Origin: an uncultured Pirellulaceae bacterium
GTDB taxonomy: Bacteria; Planctomycetota; Planctomycetia; Pirellulales; Pirellulaceae
DNA length: 64,000 nucleotides
Assembly (NCBI GenBank): GCA_937967505.1
Contig: CALCJM010000033.1
Coordinates: 1-64,000 of the forward strand
Reading direction: 5' to 3'
Shown: positions 1 through 10,802 of the stretch, one piece after another
Layout of the letters: each line of letters begins with the position of its first letter
Position numbering within the stretch: position 1 is the stretch's first letter
Program-made: the position numbers and the translations under genes
Notes under the pieces: model-generated
The model's database searches: none
Told to the model about the DNA's origin: nothing
What the model saw: the letters and a program-made list of their open reading frames with translations, nothing else

Positions 1-3000
1 GGTGATGCCACACTGACATCGACCGGCAACATGATCCTCGGTACAGCAACGGCCGGTAACGGTGCGGTGGCCATCGACTCTGGCGCTGACCTAAATGCGG
101 GTGGCATCGTTGGTAATTCAACCAACATCACCGCCGCGGGACTCACCACCATCGCCAACATTGACACCGATGGCCTAGCCATGCTGACCTCCGTCGGCGA
201 TGCGACAATCGGATCCGTCGAGGCGGGTGATGCGATGCTGGCCAGCACCACAGGCATCCTGACCGTTTCAGGCAATGTCGTCACCACCGGCAAGGCACAG
301 CTTGCTGCCGACGGCGGTCTGACACTACAAAATATCAATGCCGACGGGGACGTCGTGCTCGATTCGCCTAACAACATTTCTGTCGATTCGATTGATAGCG
401 CTTCGGCAACCCTCACCTCCGGTGGAACAACTGCGGTCAACGCAATCACCACCGTTGGTGCAACGTCGGTCAACGCCACCGGAAACGCCACGCTGGGAAC
501 GGTTACTGCCGGATCGGCGGATTTGAATTCAAACGCGCGGCTGACCACTTCAACGGTTTCCACCACAGAAAATGCCAGCTTGGCGGCGACTGACATTGTT
601 TCCGATTTCGTTGACGCCGGTGGAATCGCGGCCTTGACTGCCAGCGGAAACATTGATGCGTCAAACACTTCTGGAAGCTCAACACGACTGAGTGCCGGGG
701 GCGCTCTGGAGGCGATCCTGGTCAACGCTACCACAGGCAACGCGTCGTTAACTGCTACTGGAAACCTGTCCGTCAGAAGCGTCACGGCTTCCAATGGTGC
801 GGCAAATCTGGACACCGAAAGTGCGCTCACGGTCAGCAACATCGTTGCGGAAACTTCGAATATCAACGCCGATGGCCTGACCGGCATCAGTCGAATCGAA
901 ACGACCGGTTTGGCGATGTTGAACTCGGGCGGAGCAGCGACCATCAATACGGTTGTCGGTGGAGAAAGCATGTTCTCTTCGGATGCGACGCTGTTTATTT
1001 CCAACGACATTGACAACGATGGAAAAACCCAACTGTTCGGCAACCAAGGTTTGACTGTTCGGAATATTGGATCGACGGGGCCGGTGATTCTGGGATCCAA
1101 TGCTGATGTGAATACGCTGTCAATCACGGCACCGACCGTCGGGATCACTTCCGGTGGCGTGACCAATGTTGTCGGCACCATTACCACATCTGGTGTCGCG
1201 ACAGTTAACGCGAACGGCAACGCCAACTTACAGGACATCGTATCCGGATCAGCAGACCTCGCGTCTCAGGCAGCATTGACCGCGACCAGTGTCGTGGCCA
1301 ATACAGACAATGCCACTTTGTCTGCCGGGACCGATCTGGCGGTAACTTCTGTAGTGGCCAACAGCGGGAGTGCTGCCCTGTTCGCGACCAACATCACCAC
1401 GGGCACAGTCAGCGCTCAATCCAGCTTTCTCAATGCCCTTGGCAGTATTGATGCCGACTCTGTTGTCGCCACCGAAGGTAACGCCATTCTTTCTGCCCAG
1501 CAGACGATCGATGTGACGACCGTAAATGCGATGGTCAACGCATCGGTCACTGGTGTCGGGGATGTCAATGCAGGAACAGTCACCGCCACGACCGGGTTGG
1601 CCAGCCTGCGAAGTGATGCCCAACTGACCTCCGTTAACGTGACAGGTGCCGATGCAACTTTGGTCGCCGGCAGTGATCTGAACGCCGGCAACGTGATCTC
1701 CACTGTCGGCGATATTAACCTGACTGCCAGAAACCAACTGAATGCAGCAATGGTCATGGCACAGAATAACGCCAACCTGACGACAAGCACCGGCAACATC
1801 GTTACATCGCAGGATGTCATCACAAAAGCAGGTGTCGCAACACTGACCTCTGGTGCCAGCGTTGATATTGCCGGAATAGATGTTGTTGGGCTGACGATTG
1901 ATGCTGTCAACGACATCGAAGCCGGTGATGTGAGCGTCGTAGAGAATATTGAACTGACATCCCAAGGCAAGATTCTGACCGGAGACCTGATCGCCAGTGC
2001 GGTATCGCTGGACGCGAACACCACTCTGGAAACAGGAAACGTGACCGCGACAGTCGGGAACGTCGATCTCAAATCAGTCGCAGGACTGGTGGCGGGATCG
2101 GTTAATTCTGACAACGGCGACATCACGCTCGAATCGGGACAAACGATCGAAGCCGGAGTACTGGACGCAGCGAATGTCACTCTAACCAGCGGTGGAAATA
2201 CCAATATTGCAGCGGTGACCGCCAGTGCGACCGCAACCCTGACCTCCGCAGGCACTCTTGAGGTGCAAACGGTTGATGCCCAAACGGCCGTGCTTACGGC
2301 AAGTCAAAATATTACGCTGGACACAGTAGCCACTGTTGGCAACGCCACACTAAATGCCGGCGATGGCAACCTGAACGGAAACACAGTGACATCCACCACC
2401 GGAGCAATTGGGCTCAGCTCGCTTCAGCGCGTCAACATTACCGAGGCGATTGCTGCCGGAGATGTTACTTTTGAAGCGGGCAATCAGGTCAACACGGATC
2501 GCGCCGTATCCGAAACGGGATCCGTCAGGATCAATTCCAATAACAATCTGAGTGCGAAAGTGGTCGAAGCCGCAGTCGATGCGATATTGCTTGCCCCACG
2601 CAGTGACGTGTTCTCCAACTCGGTGACCGCAGGCCAATCAGCACAACTGACCGCAGGGGCTTACCTGTTCACACGCAATGTTGTGGCGCCTGATGTGACC
2701 ATGACCGCTGGCACCAATCAGGTTGCTCAGCGTGTGATCGCCGATACCGCCACTATTTCGGCCGCAAGAGACTTGGGGCTGAACGACATTCAGGCGGATC
2801 AATTGACGATCGAAGCCGGCGATGACATCTACGACACCCAGTGGCGTGACGGCAATCAGGTAAAAACAGATTCGCTGTTTATCCGAGCCGGCAACAACAA
2901 CGACGAGGGCACCTTTGGAGGGATTGTGCTGGAAACCGATGTTAACGCGCTGTCGGTCGAGATCATGGGCGAGGCCTTTGGTAACCTGACGATCCGCGAG

Positions 3001-4197
3001 GTCGATGATATCCAGCTGGGTAATATCGATGTCGGAAATGGCCGGATTAATATCAGTGCAGGTGGCAGCATCTCGGGCGGTAACATTCGCACCCGGGTTC
3101 AGAATGACCAAAATGATGTACGTTTGATGGCCACCGGTGATGCCAGTGATATTCGGGTAGACCGAATTGATGTTGGCAACGTCGGCGATGCCTTCCTGAT
3201 CGCTGACGATGATGTCGTCATCACCGGTGAAGGTAAGGAGGTAAAGGCTGACTATATTTTTGTCAGTGCCAAGAATCGATCGGTTGATGGCATCGATGGC
3301 ATCGCGTTATCGACAAATATCAAAACGGCAGATCTGGTGGTTGGTTTCAAAGCTGACGCGACCCAGAATCGCGGCGATATCGAAATCACAGATGTCAATG
3401 CCGTGAATCTGAATTTCGCCCGAACGCTCAATGGAAAAATCAATGCGACAGCCAATGGCAATCTTGTTGCAACCAACATCCAGTCGGAAGGCGTCAACGA
3501 AGCGGATGCCATTCGCCTGACGGCCGTTGGCAATGGAGCCGATGTGGTGACCGGACGCGTCGTCGTTCGCCAGCAAGCGGGTAGCATTGTTCTGACGGCT
3601 GACGACGATATCCGCGACAGCAATCCACAGGACAACCTGCGGACGATCGCCGACAACCTGACCATGGTCGCCAACAACAATCTTGACGATTCGTTCAACG
3701 GAATCAATACGCAAACACGCGTTAAATCGATCAATGCATCGGTGACCAGTGAGGCCATCCCCGACGGCAGCGGCGAAGGCTTCCGCGATGCCTTTATCTC
3801 GGTAGCCAACACGGGCCTGTTGAGGGTAAACAAGATCGACCTGACCAGTGGCCTGGTACGCGTGATCAACAACGGGTTCCTGACCGTTGACGACATTACC
3901 ATTGCTGGATCCTCCGGCGACAATCGTGTCTTGCTGAAAACCGAAGGTAACCGATCCGACATTGTCGTTGGCAAGGTCGATTCCGGAACACGTGGATCAG
4001 TCCAGATTGACTCCAGCGATGACATCTACGACACCGACCAGCGTGACAACCTGTTCGTGACAGGCGGATTCCTGTCTGCCACGTCGCGCAACGGTAGCGA
4101 TGACACCTTCGACGGGATTATCCTGAATGTGGATATTGATCGCTTCGTCGCTGATGCCCAGAAAGATGGCCGCCAGGTCATCCGCCAACGCGGCTAA
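1..4197 (+). CDS. C-terminal part of a giant repetitive beta-helix surface/adhesin-like protein (5' partial)
   Basis: The frame is open from base 1, ten codons before the first ATG at 31, so the true start lies outside the window. About 1,398 residues are visible. They are built almost only of short alternating hydrophobic/Gly-Asn-Thr-Ser strands of the type 'GNATLTAG..L....V', as in filamentous-haemagglutinin-like and other parallel beta-helix exoproteins. The composition is rich in A, T, N, D, G, V and S and has almost no Cys. The first half shows a ~245-residue duplication (compare bases ~139 and ~873). The last third carries four diverged blocks starting with a 'DDIYDT.RDN'-like motif near bases 2820, 3207, 3601 and 4018. 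No autotransporter barrel, LPXTG or PEP-CTERM tail is visible at the C-terminus. Probably an exported cell-surface or matrix protein; export route and ligand unknown. Confidence 0.75.
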   Translation, partial: GDATLTSTGNMILGTATAGNGAVAIDSGADLNAGGIVGNSTNITAAGLTTIANIDTDGLAMLTSVGDATIGSVEAGDAMLASTTGILTVSGNVVTTGKAQLAADGGLTLQNINADGDVVLDSPNNISVDSIDSASATLTSGGTTAVNAITTVGATSVNATGNATLGTVTAGSADLNSNARLTTSTVSTTENASLAATDIVSDFVDAGGIAALTASGNIDASNTSGSSTRLSAGGALEAILVNATTGNASLTATGNLSVRSVTASNGAANLDTESALTVSNIVAETSNINADGLTGISRIETTGLAMLNSGGAATINTVVGGESMFSSDATLFISNDIDNDGKTQLFGNQGLTVRNIGSTGPVILGSNADVNTLSITAPTVGITSGGVTNVVGTITTSGVATVNANGNANLQDIVSGSADLASQAALTATSVVANTDNATLSAGTDLAVTSVVANSGSAALFATNITTGTVSAQSSFLNALGSIDADSVVATEGNAILSAQQTIDVTTVNAMVNASVTGVGDVNAGTVTATTGLASLRSDAQLTSVNVTGADATLVAGSDLNAGNVISTVGDINLTARNQLNAAMVMAQNNANLTTSTGNIVTSQDVITKAGVATLTSGASVDIAGIDVVGLTIDAVNDIEAGDVSVVENIELTSQGKILTGDLIASAVSLDANTTLETGNVTATVGNVDLKSVAGLVAGSVNSDNGDITLESGQTIEAGVLDAANVTLTSGGNTNIAAVTASATATLTSAGTLEVQTVDAQTAVLTASQNITLDTVATVGNATLNAGDGNLNGNTVTSTTGAIGLSSLQRVNITEAIAAGDVTFEAGNQVNTDRAVSETGSVRINSNNNLSAKVVEAAVDAILLAPRSDVFSNSVTAGQSAQLTAGAYLFTRNVVAPDVTMTAGTNQVAQRVIADTATISAARDLGLNDIQADQLTIEAGDDIYDTQWRDGNQVKTDSLFIRAGNNNDEGTFGGIVLETDVNALSVEIMGEAFGNLTIREVDDIQLGNIDVGNGRINISAGGSISGGNIRTRVQNDQNDVRLMATGDASDIRVDRIDVGNVGDAFLIADDDVVITGEGKEVKADYIFVSAKNRSVDGIDGIALSTNIKTADLVVGFKADATQNRGDIEITDVNAVNLNFARTLNGKINATANGNLVATNIQSEGVNEADAIRLTAVGNGADVVTGRVVVRQQAGSIVLTADDDIRDSNPQDNLRTIADNLTMVANNNLDDSFNGINTQTRVKSINASVTSEAIPDGSGEGFRDAFISVANTGLLRVNKIDLTSGLVRVINNGFLTVDDITIAGSSGDNRVLLKTEGNRSDIVVGKVDSGTRGSVQIDSSDDIYDTDQRDNLFVTGGFLSATSRNGSDDTFDGIILNVDIDRFVADAQKDGRQVIRQRG

Positions 4198-4220
4198 CCG
4201 GTCTGTGCCTCGTCGCGGGC

Positions 4221-6128
4221 TCAAACGTCAATTTCACTGGCCTCTTCGGCGCGTTCCATGATAAACCGGAATCGCGCCGAAGCGTCCTTGCCCATCAGGT
4301 CGCTGATCACGCGATCAGTCTCCAGATGGTCATCAACTTCGACCTTCAGCAAACGGCGGGTTTCCGGATTTAAGGTCGTGTTCCACAGGACCTTGGCCGG
4401 CATTTCTCCCAGGCCTTTAAAACGTGTAATCTCCGGTTTGGCACGGCCGTTGGACGCCTTGAGGATCCTCTCGCGATCATCCTCATCGGCCGCCCAATGC
4501 GTTTCCTTGCCAATGTCGATTCGGTACAACGGCGGAACGGCAATGTACAATCGCCCCCCGGAAATCAATTGCGGCATATGGCGATAGAATAGCGTCAACA
4601 GCAGTGTCGTGATATGGTGACCGTCTGAATCCGCATCGGCCAGCAACACGATTTTTTCATATCGCAGACCTGAGATATTGAAACTCGTTCCTATCCCGCA
4701 GCCGATGGCCGAAATCATGTCCTGAATTTCCTTGTTTTCGGTGATCTTTTTCAGGGTCGCACTTTCGGTGTTCAGCACTTTTCCCCGCAGCGGTAAAATC
4801 GCCTGATAATTCCGGTCGCGTCCCTGTTTCGCACTGCCGCCTGCCGAATCGCCTTCCACAATAAATAACTCGCTGCGATTTCTTCCCGACGCCAGACAAT
4901 CGCTCAACTTACCGGGCAGCATATTGCGTTTGCCGCCGGTCTTACGCGAAATCGATGCCGACGCGGCGCGCGACGCAGCGCGAGCCCGGGCGGCGGCAAT
5001 AATACGCGCCACGATTCCGTCCGCTACCGAGCGATTGTTGTTCATCCATTGTTCAAACGCCGGGCGCAGCGCACCTTCGATCGCTGGCGTCACTTCGGGG
5101 TTGTTCAACCGGTCCTTGGTCTGTCCCTGAAATTGCGGTTCGGGAATAAACACCGATACGATCGCAATCATCCCCTCGCGAATATCCTCATGGGAAATTT
5201 TGATCCCGCGCGGCACCAGGCTATGAAGTTCAAAGTAGTTGCGGATGGCTTTGGTGATCGCACTGCGAAAACCATTTTCGTGAGTGCCGCCATTGCCGGT
5301 TGTGATGCCGTTGACATAAGAACGAATATGTTCGTCGGTGGATTCGGTCCAGTGCACGGCGAACTCGAACCGGTCCGTGTCGTCCTTGGAAAATGCGTAA
5401 GGTGGTTCGTGAATCGAACGCGCATCCCTTTCGCTGGTCACCTTTTTCAGATAGTCCAAAATGCCGTTTTCGTGATGAAACAACTCTTTGGTCTTCTTGA
5501 CATCATCCTGAAAGGTGACCTTGACCGCTTTGTGCAAAAAACTGGCCACTTCTAGGCGGTTGCGAATCGTTTTGGAATCAAAATCAACTTTGGGAAAGAT
5601 GGTCGGGTCCGGGCTGAAGGTGATCGACGTTCCCGTTCCACGTACGGCACCTTTGAGCTTTTGCAATTTTGTTTTGGGGATACCTTTGGCAAACTCCATT
5701 CGGTACTGAGCCCCTCCGCGTTTGACCACGGCGATCAGCGACTTGGAGAGTGCATTGACGACCGAGGCCCCCACGCCGTGCAGGCCGCCGGCGGTTTTGT
5801 AGTTATCGCCATCGAATTTTCCACCGGCATGCAGCACCGTCAGCACTGTTTCGAGAGCAGATTTTTTCGTCTTGGCGTGCTTGTCGACCGGAATTCCGCG
5901 CCCGTTATCCGACACCGTGACCGTACGGCCATCGGAATGAAGCTGCACCATGATGTCGGTGGCATGACCATTCATGGCTTCATCGACACAGTTATCCACA
6001 ATCTCCCAAACAAGATGGTGCAATCCCGCCATCCCCACACCGCCGATATACATACCGGGACGTTTTCGGACAGGATCCAGTCCCTCTAGGACGGTGATGT
6101 TTTCACTTTTATAGGTTGCAGCGCTCAT
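4221..6128 (-). CDS. parE: Type IIA DNA topoisomerase subunit B (topoisomerase IV ParE / GyrB family)
   Basis: ATPase subunit of a type IIA topoisomerase, 635 residues. The N-terminal GHKL ATPase has 'EIVDNCVDEAMNGHA' and 'DNGRGIPVD' and the lid 'GGLHGVGASVVNALS'. The transducer domain contains 'QTKDRLNN'. The Toprim domain has 'VEGDSAGGSAKQGRDR', 'LPLRGKVLN' and the metal-binding 'ADADSDGHH'. It ends with the 'RFKGLGEM' segment that contacts the A subunit. The length lacks the large insert of Gram-negative GyrB and is typical of ParE or short GyrB, so the Par/Gyr name is provisional. The likely partner subunit is encoded at 7952-10486 on the same strand, separated by an ammonium transporter gene. 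Confidence 0.93.
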   Translation of the reverse strand: MSAATYKSENITVLEGLDPVRKRPGMYIGGVGMAGLHHLVWEIVDNCVDEAMNGHATDIMVQLHSDGRTVTVSDNGRGIPVDKHAKTKKSALETVLTVLHAGGKFDGDNYKTAGGLHGVGASVVNALSKSLIAVVKRGGAQYRMEFAKGIPKTKLQKLKGAVRGTGTSITFSPDPTIFPKVDFDSKTIRNRLEVASFLHKAVKVTFQDDVKKTKELFHHENGILDYLKKVTSERDARSIHEPPYAFSKDDTDRFEFAVHWTESTDEHIRSYVNGITTGNGGTHENGFRSAITKAIRNYFELHSLVPRGIKISHEDIREGMIAIVSVFIPEPQFQGQTKDRLNNPEVTPAIEGALRPAFEQWMNNNRSVADGIVARIIAAARARAASRAASASISRKTGGKRNMLPGKLSDCLASGRNRSELFIVEGDSAGGSAKQGRDRNYQAILPLRGKVLNTESATLKKITENKEIQDMISAIGCGIGTSFNISGLRYEKIVLLADADSDGHHITTLLLTLFYRHMPQLISGGRLYIAVPPLYRIDIGKETHWAADEDDRERILKASNGRAKPEITRFKGLGEMPAKVLWNTTLNPETRRLLKVEVDDHLETDRVISDLMGKDASARFRFIMERAEEASEIDV

Positions 6129-6410
6129 GGTGTTATCTGATCAAGTTGAAATTATCTGGCAGTGCCGCAGTGGAACGGTGTCATGCTGGAACCGCCCCGC
6201 AACGAAATGATGCGAGCGGCATTTTACCGTGGTCGGCCATTTTCCAAAACGCCAACACTTTTTTCCCTGTTTTCCCCAGGGATAGGGCTCTGCGATGGTC
6301 TTTCTTTTTGCGCTCGATCACGAATTCTACAAGTTAAATATGTGCAAAAAGCAGGCCAGTGACACGCATGCCACTGGCTCGCAATTCTTCTGTTTTCGTC
6401 AATATTGGCC

Positions 6411-7829
6411 CTACAGAATGTAGCCACGCTCACCATGTTCACCCAAGTCAAGCCCCCGGGTTTCCACATCGTCGCTCACGCGCAGTCCCACAAGCGTTTT
6501 GACGATCAAGAGAATGACTACCGAAGCGATCACGGTATAGACGGCGGTAATTGCAGCCGCAGCGAACTGGACGCCCACTTGGCTTCCAATGGTCATGCCT
6601 TCGGCCAAGCCCACACCGCCCATCGATTTGGCGACGAACACCCCGCACAGGACGGTCCCCAAAAATCCGCCAACGCCATGAACGCCAAACACATCCAGCG
6701 AATCGTCGTAATGCAGTTTCAGTTTCAAAACCGTCGCGAAGTAAAAACACAGCATGGCCGACGCAGCCCCAATCGCCAACGCTCCGATTGGCCCAACCGA
6801 CCCCGAGGCAGGAGTGATCGCTGCCAGGCCCGCGATGGAACCTGTGGCTGCTCCCAGCACGCTTGGTTTCCCAAACTTCACCCACTCAATCACCATCCAC
6901 ACCAACGTCGCCACGGACGCCGACAAATGCGTCACGATCAGCGTCATGACCGCCGCTTCATTGGCGGCCAGCCCACTTCCCGCATTAAAACCAAACCACC
7001 CCATCCACAACATGCCGGTACCAACCAGCGTCAGCACGGTACTGTGAGGAGGATGTGCCTGATCGGGAAATCCTTTGCGGGGGCCAACCATAATACAGGC
7101 AACCAGCGCTGCGAAACCGGCGGTCACGTGGACAACGATCCCCCCCGCCAAATCCAGCACGCCCCAGGTTGCGAATAAACCGCCCCCCCAAGTCATGTGG
7201 CAAATTGGCAAATAGACAACAATCAACCAGATCGCCGAAAACAACAGCACCGCACTGAACTTCATACGTTCGGCAAACGCTCCAATGATCAGGGCCGGTG
7301 TAATAACGGCAAACGTCATTTGAAAGGCGGCCACCAACAGCTCCGGGATGGTGCCAATCACATTGCCCATCACATTGGCCAACCCCATCTTGTTACTGCC
7401 ACCGATAAATGAGCCAATCCCGATCACACCCGCGACTGGGTTACCCGAATCGTCCAGCGCAAAACTGTACCCAAACAGCACCCAGATAATTGACACGACT
7501 GCCGTAATAACCAGACAGTGCATCAACACTGACAGGATATTCTGCGACCGCACCAAGCCGCCGTAGAAAAGTGCCAAACCGGGAATCGTCATAAACAGGA
7601 CCAGAGCGGTGGCCGTCAAAATCCATGCCGTGTCTCCGCTGTCGATCTCCGCCACAGGCGCGGCGACCTGTGAAGTGGCGGCCGGGGCAGCGACAACCGG
7701 TGCACCCGGAGGATCATCGACTGCCGCCACGACATCGATACTGACGCTGCCACAGAGCAATAAAAAAAACAGCAAAATCCTGACTGTAGCGCAGCGGTAA
7801 CCGCTCAACGCATGCATGCGTAAATTCAT
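6411..7829 (-). CDS. amt: Ammonium transporter, Amt family
   Basis: 472 residues with an N-terminal signal peptide (hydrophobic stretch ~16-36) followed by about eleven membrane segments. The conserved entry region 'LFYGGLVR' (~88-94) is present. The twin pore histidines are His234 in 'GGIVVHVTAG' and His384 in 'DVFGVHGVGG', so the conduction path looks intact. Function: uptake of ammonium across the inner membrane. Amt genes usually sit beside a PII gene (glnK), but no PII reading frame is visible here; the gene stands between the two topoisomerase subunit genes. The short C-terminal tail after 'VGLRVSDDVETRGLD' is of the normal regulatory type. Confidence 0.96.
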   Translation of the reverse strand: MNLRMHALSGYRCATVRILLFFLLLCGSVSIDVVAAVDDPPGAPVVAAPAATSQVAAPVAEIDSGDTAWILTATALVLFMTIPGLALFYGGLVRSQNILSVLMHCLVITAVVSIIWVLFGYSFALDDSGNPVAGVIGIGSFIGGSNKMGLANVMGNVIGTIPELLVAAFQMTFAVITPALIIGAFAERMKFSAVLLFSAIWLIVVYLPICHMTWGGGLFATWGVLDLAGGIVVHVTAGFAALVACIMVGPRKGFPDQAHPPHSTVLTLVGTGMLWMGWFGFNAGSGLAANEAAVMTLIVTHLSASVATLVWMVIEWVKFGKPSVLGAATGSIAGLAAITPASGSVGPIGALAIGAASAMLCFYFATVLKLKLHYDDSLDVFGVHGVGGFLGTVLCGVFVAKSMGGVGLAEGMTIGSQVGVQFAAAAITAVYTVIASVVILLIVKTLVGLRVSDDVETRGLDLGEHGERGYIL

Positions 7830-7951
7830 TTGAATCTCACGTAGTAATGGTGGTTAATGTTGGTAACAGATGGTCAATCTGGAATTTGACTATACCAACG
7901 GTGGGACGAGATGCAATTACCTGTTGTCCACCATGCAACAGGAGCCCACCA

Positions 7952-10486
7952 TTACTTCTTCAATTCCGGCAACGGATCAGGGGCCGTCACCGGTGGCAGC
8001 ACGATTCGTGCGATTTTACCGTTCTTCTGGATCTCGTTACCCTTGCCACCACGCGCGGTCGTTTTGTATTTGACCGTCGAGATTGTTTTTTGCGCGCCGC
8101 GGTTGGTTTCCACCAACAACAAATCGCGCTCACCACGTGACGCCTTGAATCCCAACAGTCGATCGGTCTTGGCAAGCTTGATCAACATCACCCCCTTGCC
8201 TGCGCCGGAAAGGTAATTAACATCTTCGGCGGGACAAACCACCGCCCGGCAAGCTGCCGAGATGGCAAGGATCGTTTCATCGCCATCGATCGCTTCGACT
8301 CCCACGACCGAAGCGCCGGCACTACAGCGTGCAAATCGCCGCCCACTGCGGGTGGAAGGTTCTTTAAATCCGGCCAACGTGAACCGCAATGCGTACCCGT
8401 TGCTGGATGCTGCGAACCCGTGAACTTCTGGACAGACCTCCGGGTCTTTGGGGTCTTCGTTCATGTCGCCGATCGTACGAGGATCAAATGACATTGCCGT
8501 CACAATTTTTTCGCCGTCTTTCAGCTTAAACAGTTTCTGGATCGGTTCGCCAAACCCGGTCGATGCAGGAATATCAATCATGCGACACGTGTAACAGAAC
8601 CCCATCGACGAAAAGAACCCAACCGTCTCCCGGGTCGAACCGGCCAACACCGCCATCACCGTGTCCCCGTTACGCAGACGACTTTTGGCTGGGTCGTTGA
8701 TTTGCTTCTGTCGCTTCACCCATCCGTCTGTCGTAATCAGAATGTGACAGTCTTCGGCCACGATGAAATCTTCCGCCGAAATTTCGACCTCCTCTCCCAC
8801 GGCTTCGATGATCGTTCGTCGCTTACCTTCGGGACCGGCACAGAATTCCGACACCAGATGTTCGATCTCTGTGCGGACCAGTCCCCAACGCCCCGAGTTA
8901 TTGGTGTCGGTGGTATCTTCCTTGAGCAGTTTGCGGATCTCGCGGGCTCGTTTATTTTTGTGCTTTAGTTCGTCCTGAATCAGATTGATTTCTAGGCGTG
9001 CCAGACGATATAGCTTCAGTTCCAAAATCGCGTCGGTCTGCAACTCGTCCAGTCCGCCCTTGGCAGCCGGAAACCGCTTCATGATTTTTTCCGCTGCGTC
9101 CGCTTTGCCATCAGACTTCCGGATGATTTTGATGATGATATCCAGCGCGTCGAATACCTTGACAAAACCCTCCAGTAAATGAATGCGTTTCTCGAGAGCT
9201 GCCAGTTCATTTTCCAAGCGTCGGGTGATCACTTCCAGACGGAAATGCAGAAAATGCCAGAGGATCTCTTTCAGGCTCAACCGATTCGGCGCGCCAACCT
9301 CAGGGTTCTCTGTCGGCACCAGACAGGTCAGGTTCACGTTGAAATTGTTTTGCAAACGCGTGTTCTTGTACAGGTACGCCAACACTTTATCTGGATCGGC
9401 GTCGGCCTTCAGCGGTAAATCGATACGGATGTCTTCTGTAGAAACGTCTCGCACATCTTCCACCAACGGCAGTTTCCCGCTGTAAACCAGATCTGACATG
9501 CGTTCGACCAGTTCCGCTTTGTTCACCGCGTAGGGAACAGAAATGATCTGAATGACTTTCTTGCGTTTATCCTGCACGATTTTGTGGGTGGCGCGCACTT
9601 TTACGGTCCCCTGCCCCGTCGCGTACAGCTCGCGCAATTCCTGGTTGGTGCTGATGATTTGTCCGCCGGTGGGAAAATCAGGACCCTGAATCGCGTCTTT
9701 GGCAACCAGTTGATAGTCCTTGATCTCCGGATCTTTCAACAGCTTCAACAGCGCCCGACACACCTCCTTCAGGTTATGCGGGGGAATATTGGTCGCCATC
9801 CCGACCGCGATGCCCGTCGCACCATTGACCAGCAGATTCGGCATGCGGCTGGGCAAGACCACTGGCTCTTCACGGCTGCCATCGTAGTTGGCTTTGAAGG
9901 CCACTGTGCGGGTCGCCAGATCGGCAAGGATCTCACCAGCGATGCGCGTCATGCGACATTCGGTGTATCGCATCGCAGCAGCATTGTCACCATCGATTGA
10001 ACCGAAGTTCCCACTGCCGTCCACCAGTGGCATCCGCAAAGAGAACGACTGCGCCTGACGGACCAATGCCTCATAAATCGAACTGTCGCCGTGCGGGTGA
10101 TAGTTACCCATCACGTCACCGACGACCTTGGCACACTTGCGATGTTTGGCCGTATGAGACAGCGATTGCTGATTCATGGTGTACAGAATCCGCCGCTGGA
10201 CCGGTTTAAGCCCGTCTCGCACATCTGGCAACGCCCGGCTGGTGATGACCGACAGAGAGTAATTCAAATATCGGCTTTGTGCCGCCAGCCGTAGCGGCAC
10301 GCCCATGATTTGCGAACTCTCGTCACGATCATCATCAAATAACGAGTGCTCCGTCAGTCCGCCACCCTTGGCAGACTTTTTGGCGGACTTCTTCGTGGTT
10401 CTCTTAGTAGGTTTTTTACCGGATGCCTTACTGGCAGCAGATTTTGCGGATGACTTTTTTGCTGAACGACGTTTTGCCACGTCCAA
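7952..10486 (-). CDS. parC: Type IIA DNA topoisomerase subunit A (ParC/GyrA family) with histone-H1-like N-terminal tail
   Basis: 844 residues. Residues 1-43 are a Lys/Ala/Ser-rich tail ('KKSAKKSAK' type repeats), like histone H1-like bacterial proteins and absent from normal GyrA/ParC. The breakage-reunion domain starts near 60: '[19 protein letters not shown]', '[15 protein letters not shown]', and the catalytic tyrosine Tyr174 in 'AAAMRYTE'. A coiled coil follows, then a C-terminal pinwheel with 'DGWVKRQK'-type strands. A motif 'ARGGKG' near 811-816 resembles part of a GyrA box, so a gyrase assignment cannot be excluded. Partner of the B subunit at 4221-6128. Start: this ATG gives the full tail; a later start would remove it but no better ribosome site was seen. 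Confidence 0.92.
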   Translation of the reverse strand: MDVAKRRSAKKSSAKSAASKASGKKPTKRTTKKSAKKSAKGGGLTEHSLFDDDRDESSQIMGVPLRLAAQSRYLNYSLSVITSRALPDVRDGLKPVQRRILYTMNQQSLSHTAKHRKCAKVVGDVMGNYHPHGDSSIYEALVRQAQSFSLRMPLVDGSGNFGSIDGDNAAAMRYTECRMTRIAGEILADLATRTVAFKANYDGSREEPVVLPSRMPNLLVNGATGIAVGMATNIPPHNLKEVCRALLKLLKDPEIKDYQLVAKDAIQGPDFPTGGQIISTNQELRELYATGQGTVKVRATHKIVQDKRKKVIQIISVPYAVNKAELVERMSDLVYSGKLPLVEDVRDVSTEDIRIDLPLKADADPDKVLAYLYKNTRLQNNFNVNLTCLVPTENPEVGAPNRLSLKEILWHFLHFRLEVITRRLENELAALEKRIHLLEGFVKVFDALDIIIKIIRKSDGKADAAEKIMKRFPAAKGGLDELQTDAILELKLYRLARLEINLIQDELKHKNKRAREIRKLLKEDTTDTNNSGRWGLVRTEIEHLVSEFCAGPEGKRRTIIEAVGEEVEISAEDFIVAEDCHILITTDGWVKRQKQINDPAKSRLRNGDTVMAVLAGSTRETVGFFSSMGFCYTCRMIDIPASTGFGEPIQKLFKLKDGEKIVTAMSFDPRTIGDMNEDPKDPEVCPEVHGFAASSNGYALRFTLAGFKEPSTRSGRRFARCSAGASVVGVEAIDGDETILAISAACRAVVCPAEDVNYLSGAGKGVMLIKLAKTDRLLGFKASRGERDLLLVETNRGAQKTISTVKYKTTARGGKGNEIQKNGKIARIVLPPVTAPDPLPELKK

Positions 10487-10802
10487 TACCTTGGGATGTA
10501 GTTCTGGTGGGTGCTGTCAAAGGTCTGTTTTGGGCAAAGTATAGCAGTCAGGCAGGTTCGGTTACAGACGGTTTTCCCGGTTGTAGAACGGCCCTGGTGG
10601 CTTTGCCGGGGACAGATGCGAGATTGGCTGTGAGCGGTTTTTCAGTTGGGACGAAGATACCCCCATGCAGCGACCGGCGTTCAGGACGAACGGCCTGCGG
10701 CAGCTGCATTAACGGCCGGCAACCCTTTTGAGTTGCTGGAATGCCACCGAGCCCAGCGACCATTTTTCCAATGGGCCAATTCACAAGAGACGGAGTTCTT
10801 CA
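10487..10802. other. Intergenic region between topoisomerase A gene and a secreted protein gene
   Basis: Divergent spacer of about 316 bases. It must hold the promoters of the minus-strand topoisomerase gene and the plus-strand secreted protein. Open frames cross it, but they lack a start with a ribosome site and have no recognisable product. The only clear signal is GGAG eight bases before the ATG at 10803. Confidence 0.5.

Noticed and set aside
503-4224. Long minus-strand open frames antisense to the giant surface protein
   Set aside because: They mirror the repetitive codon pattern of the plus-strand gene, have no ribosome sites and encode no recognisable domain.
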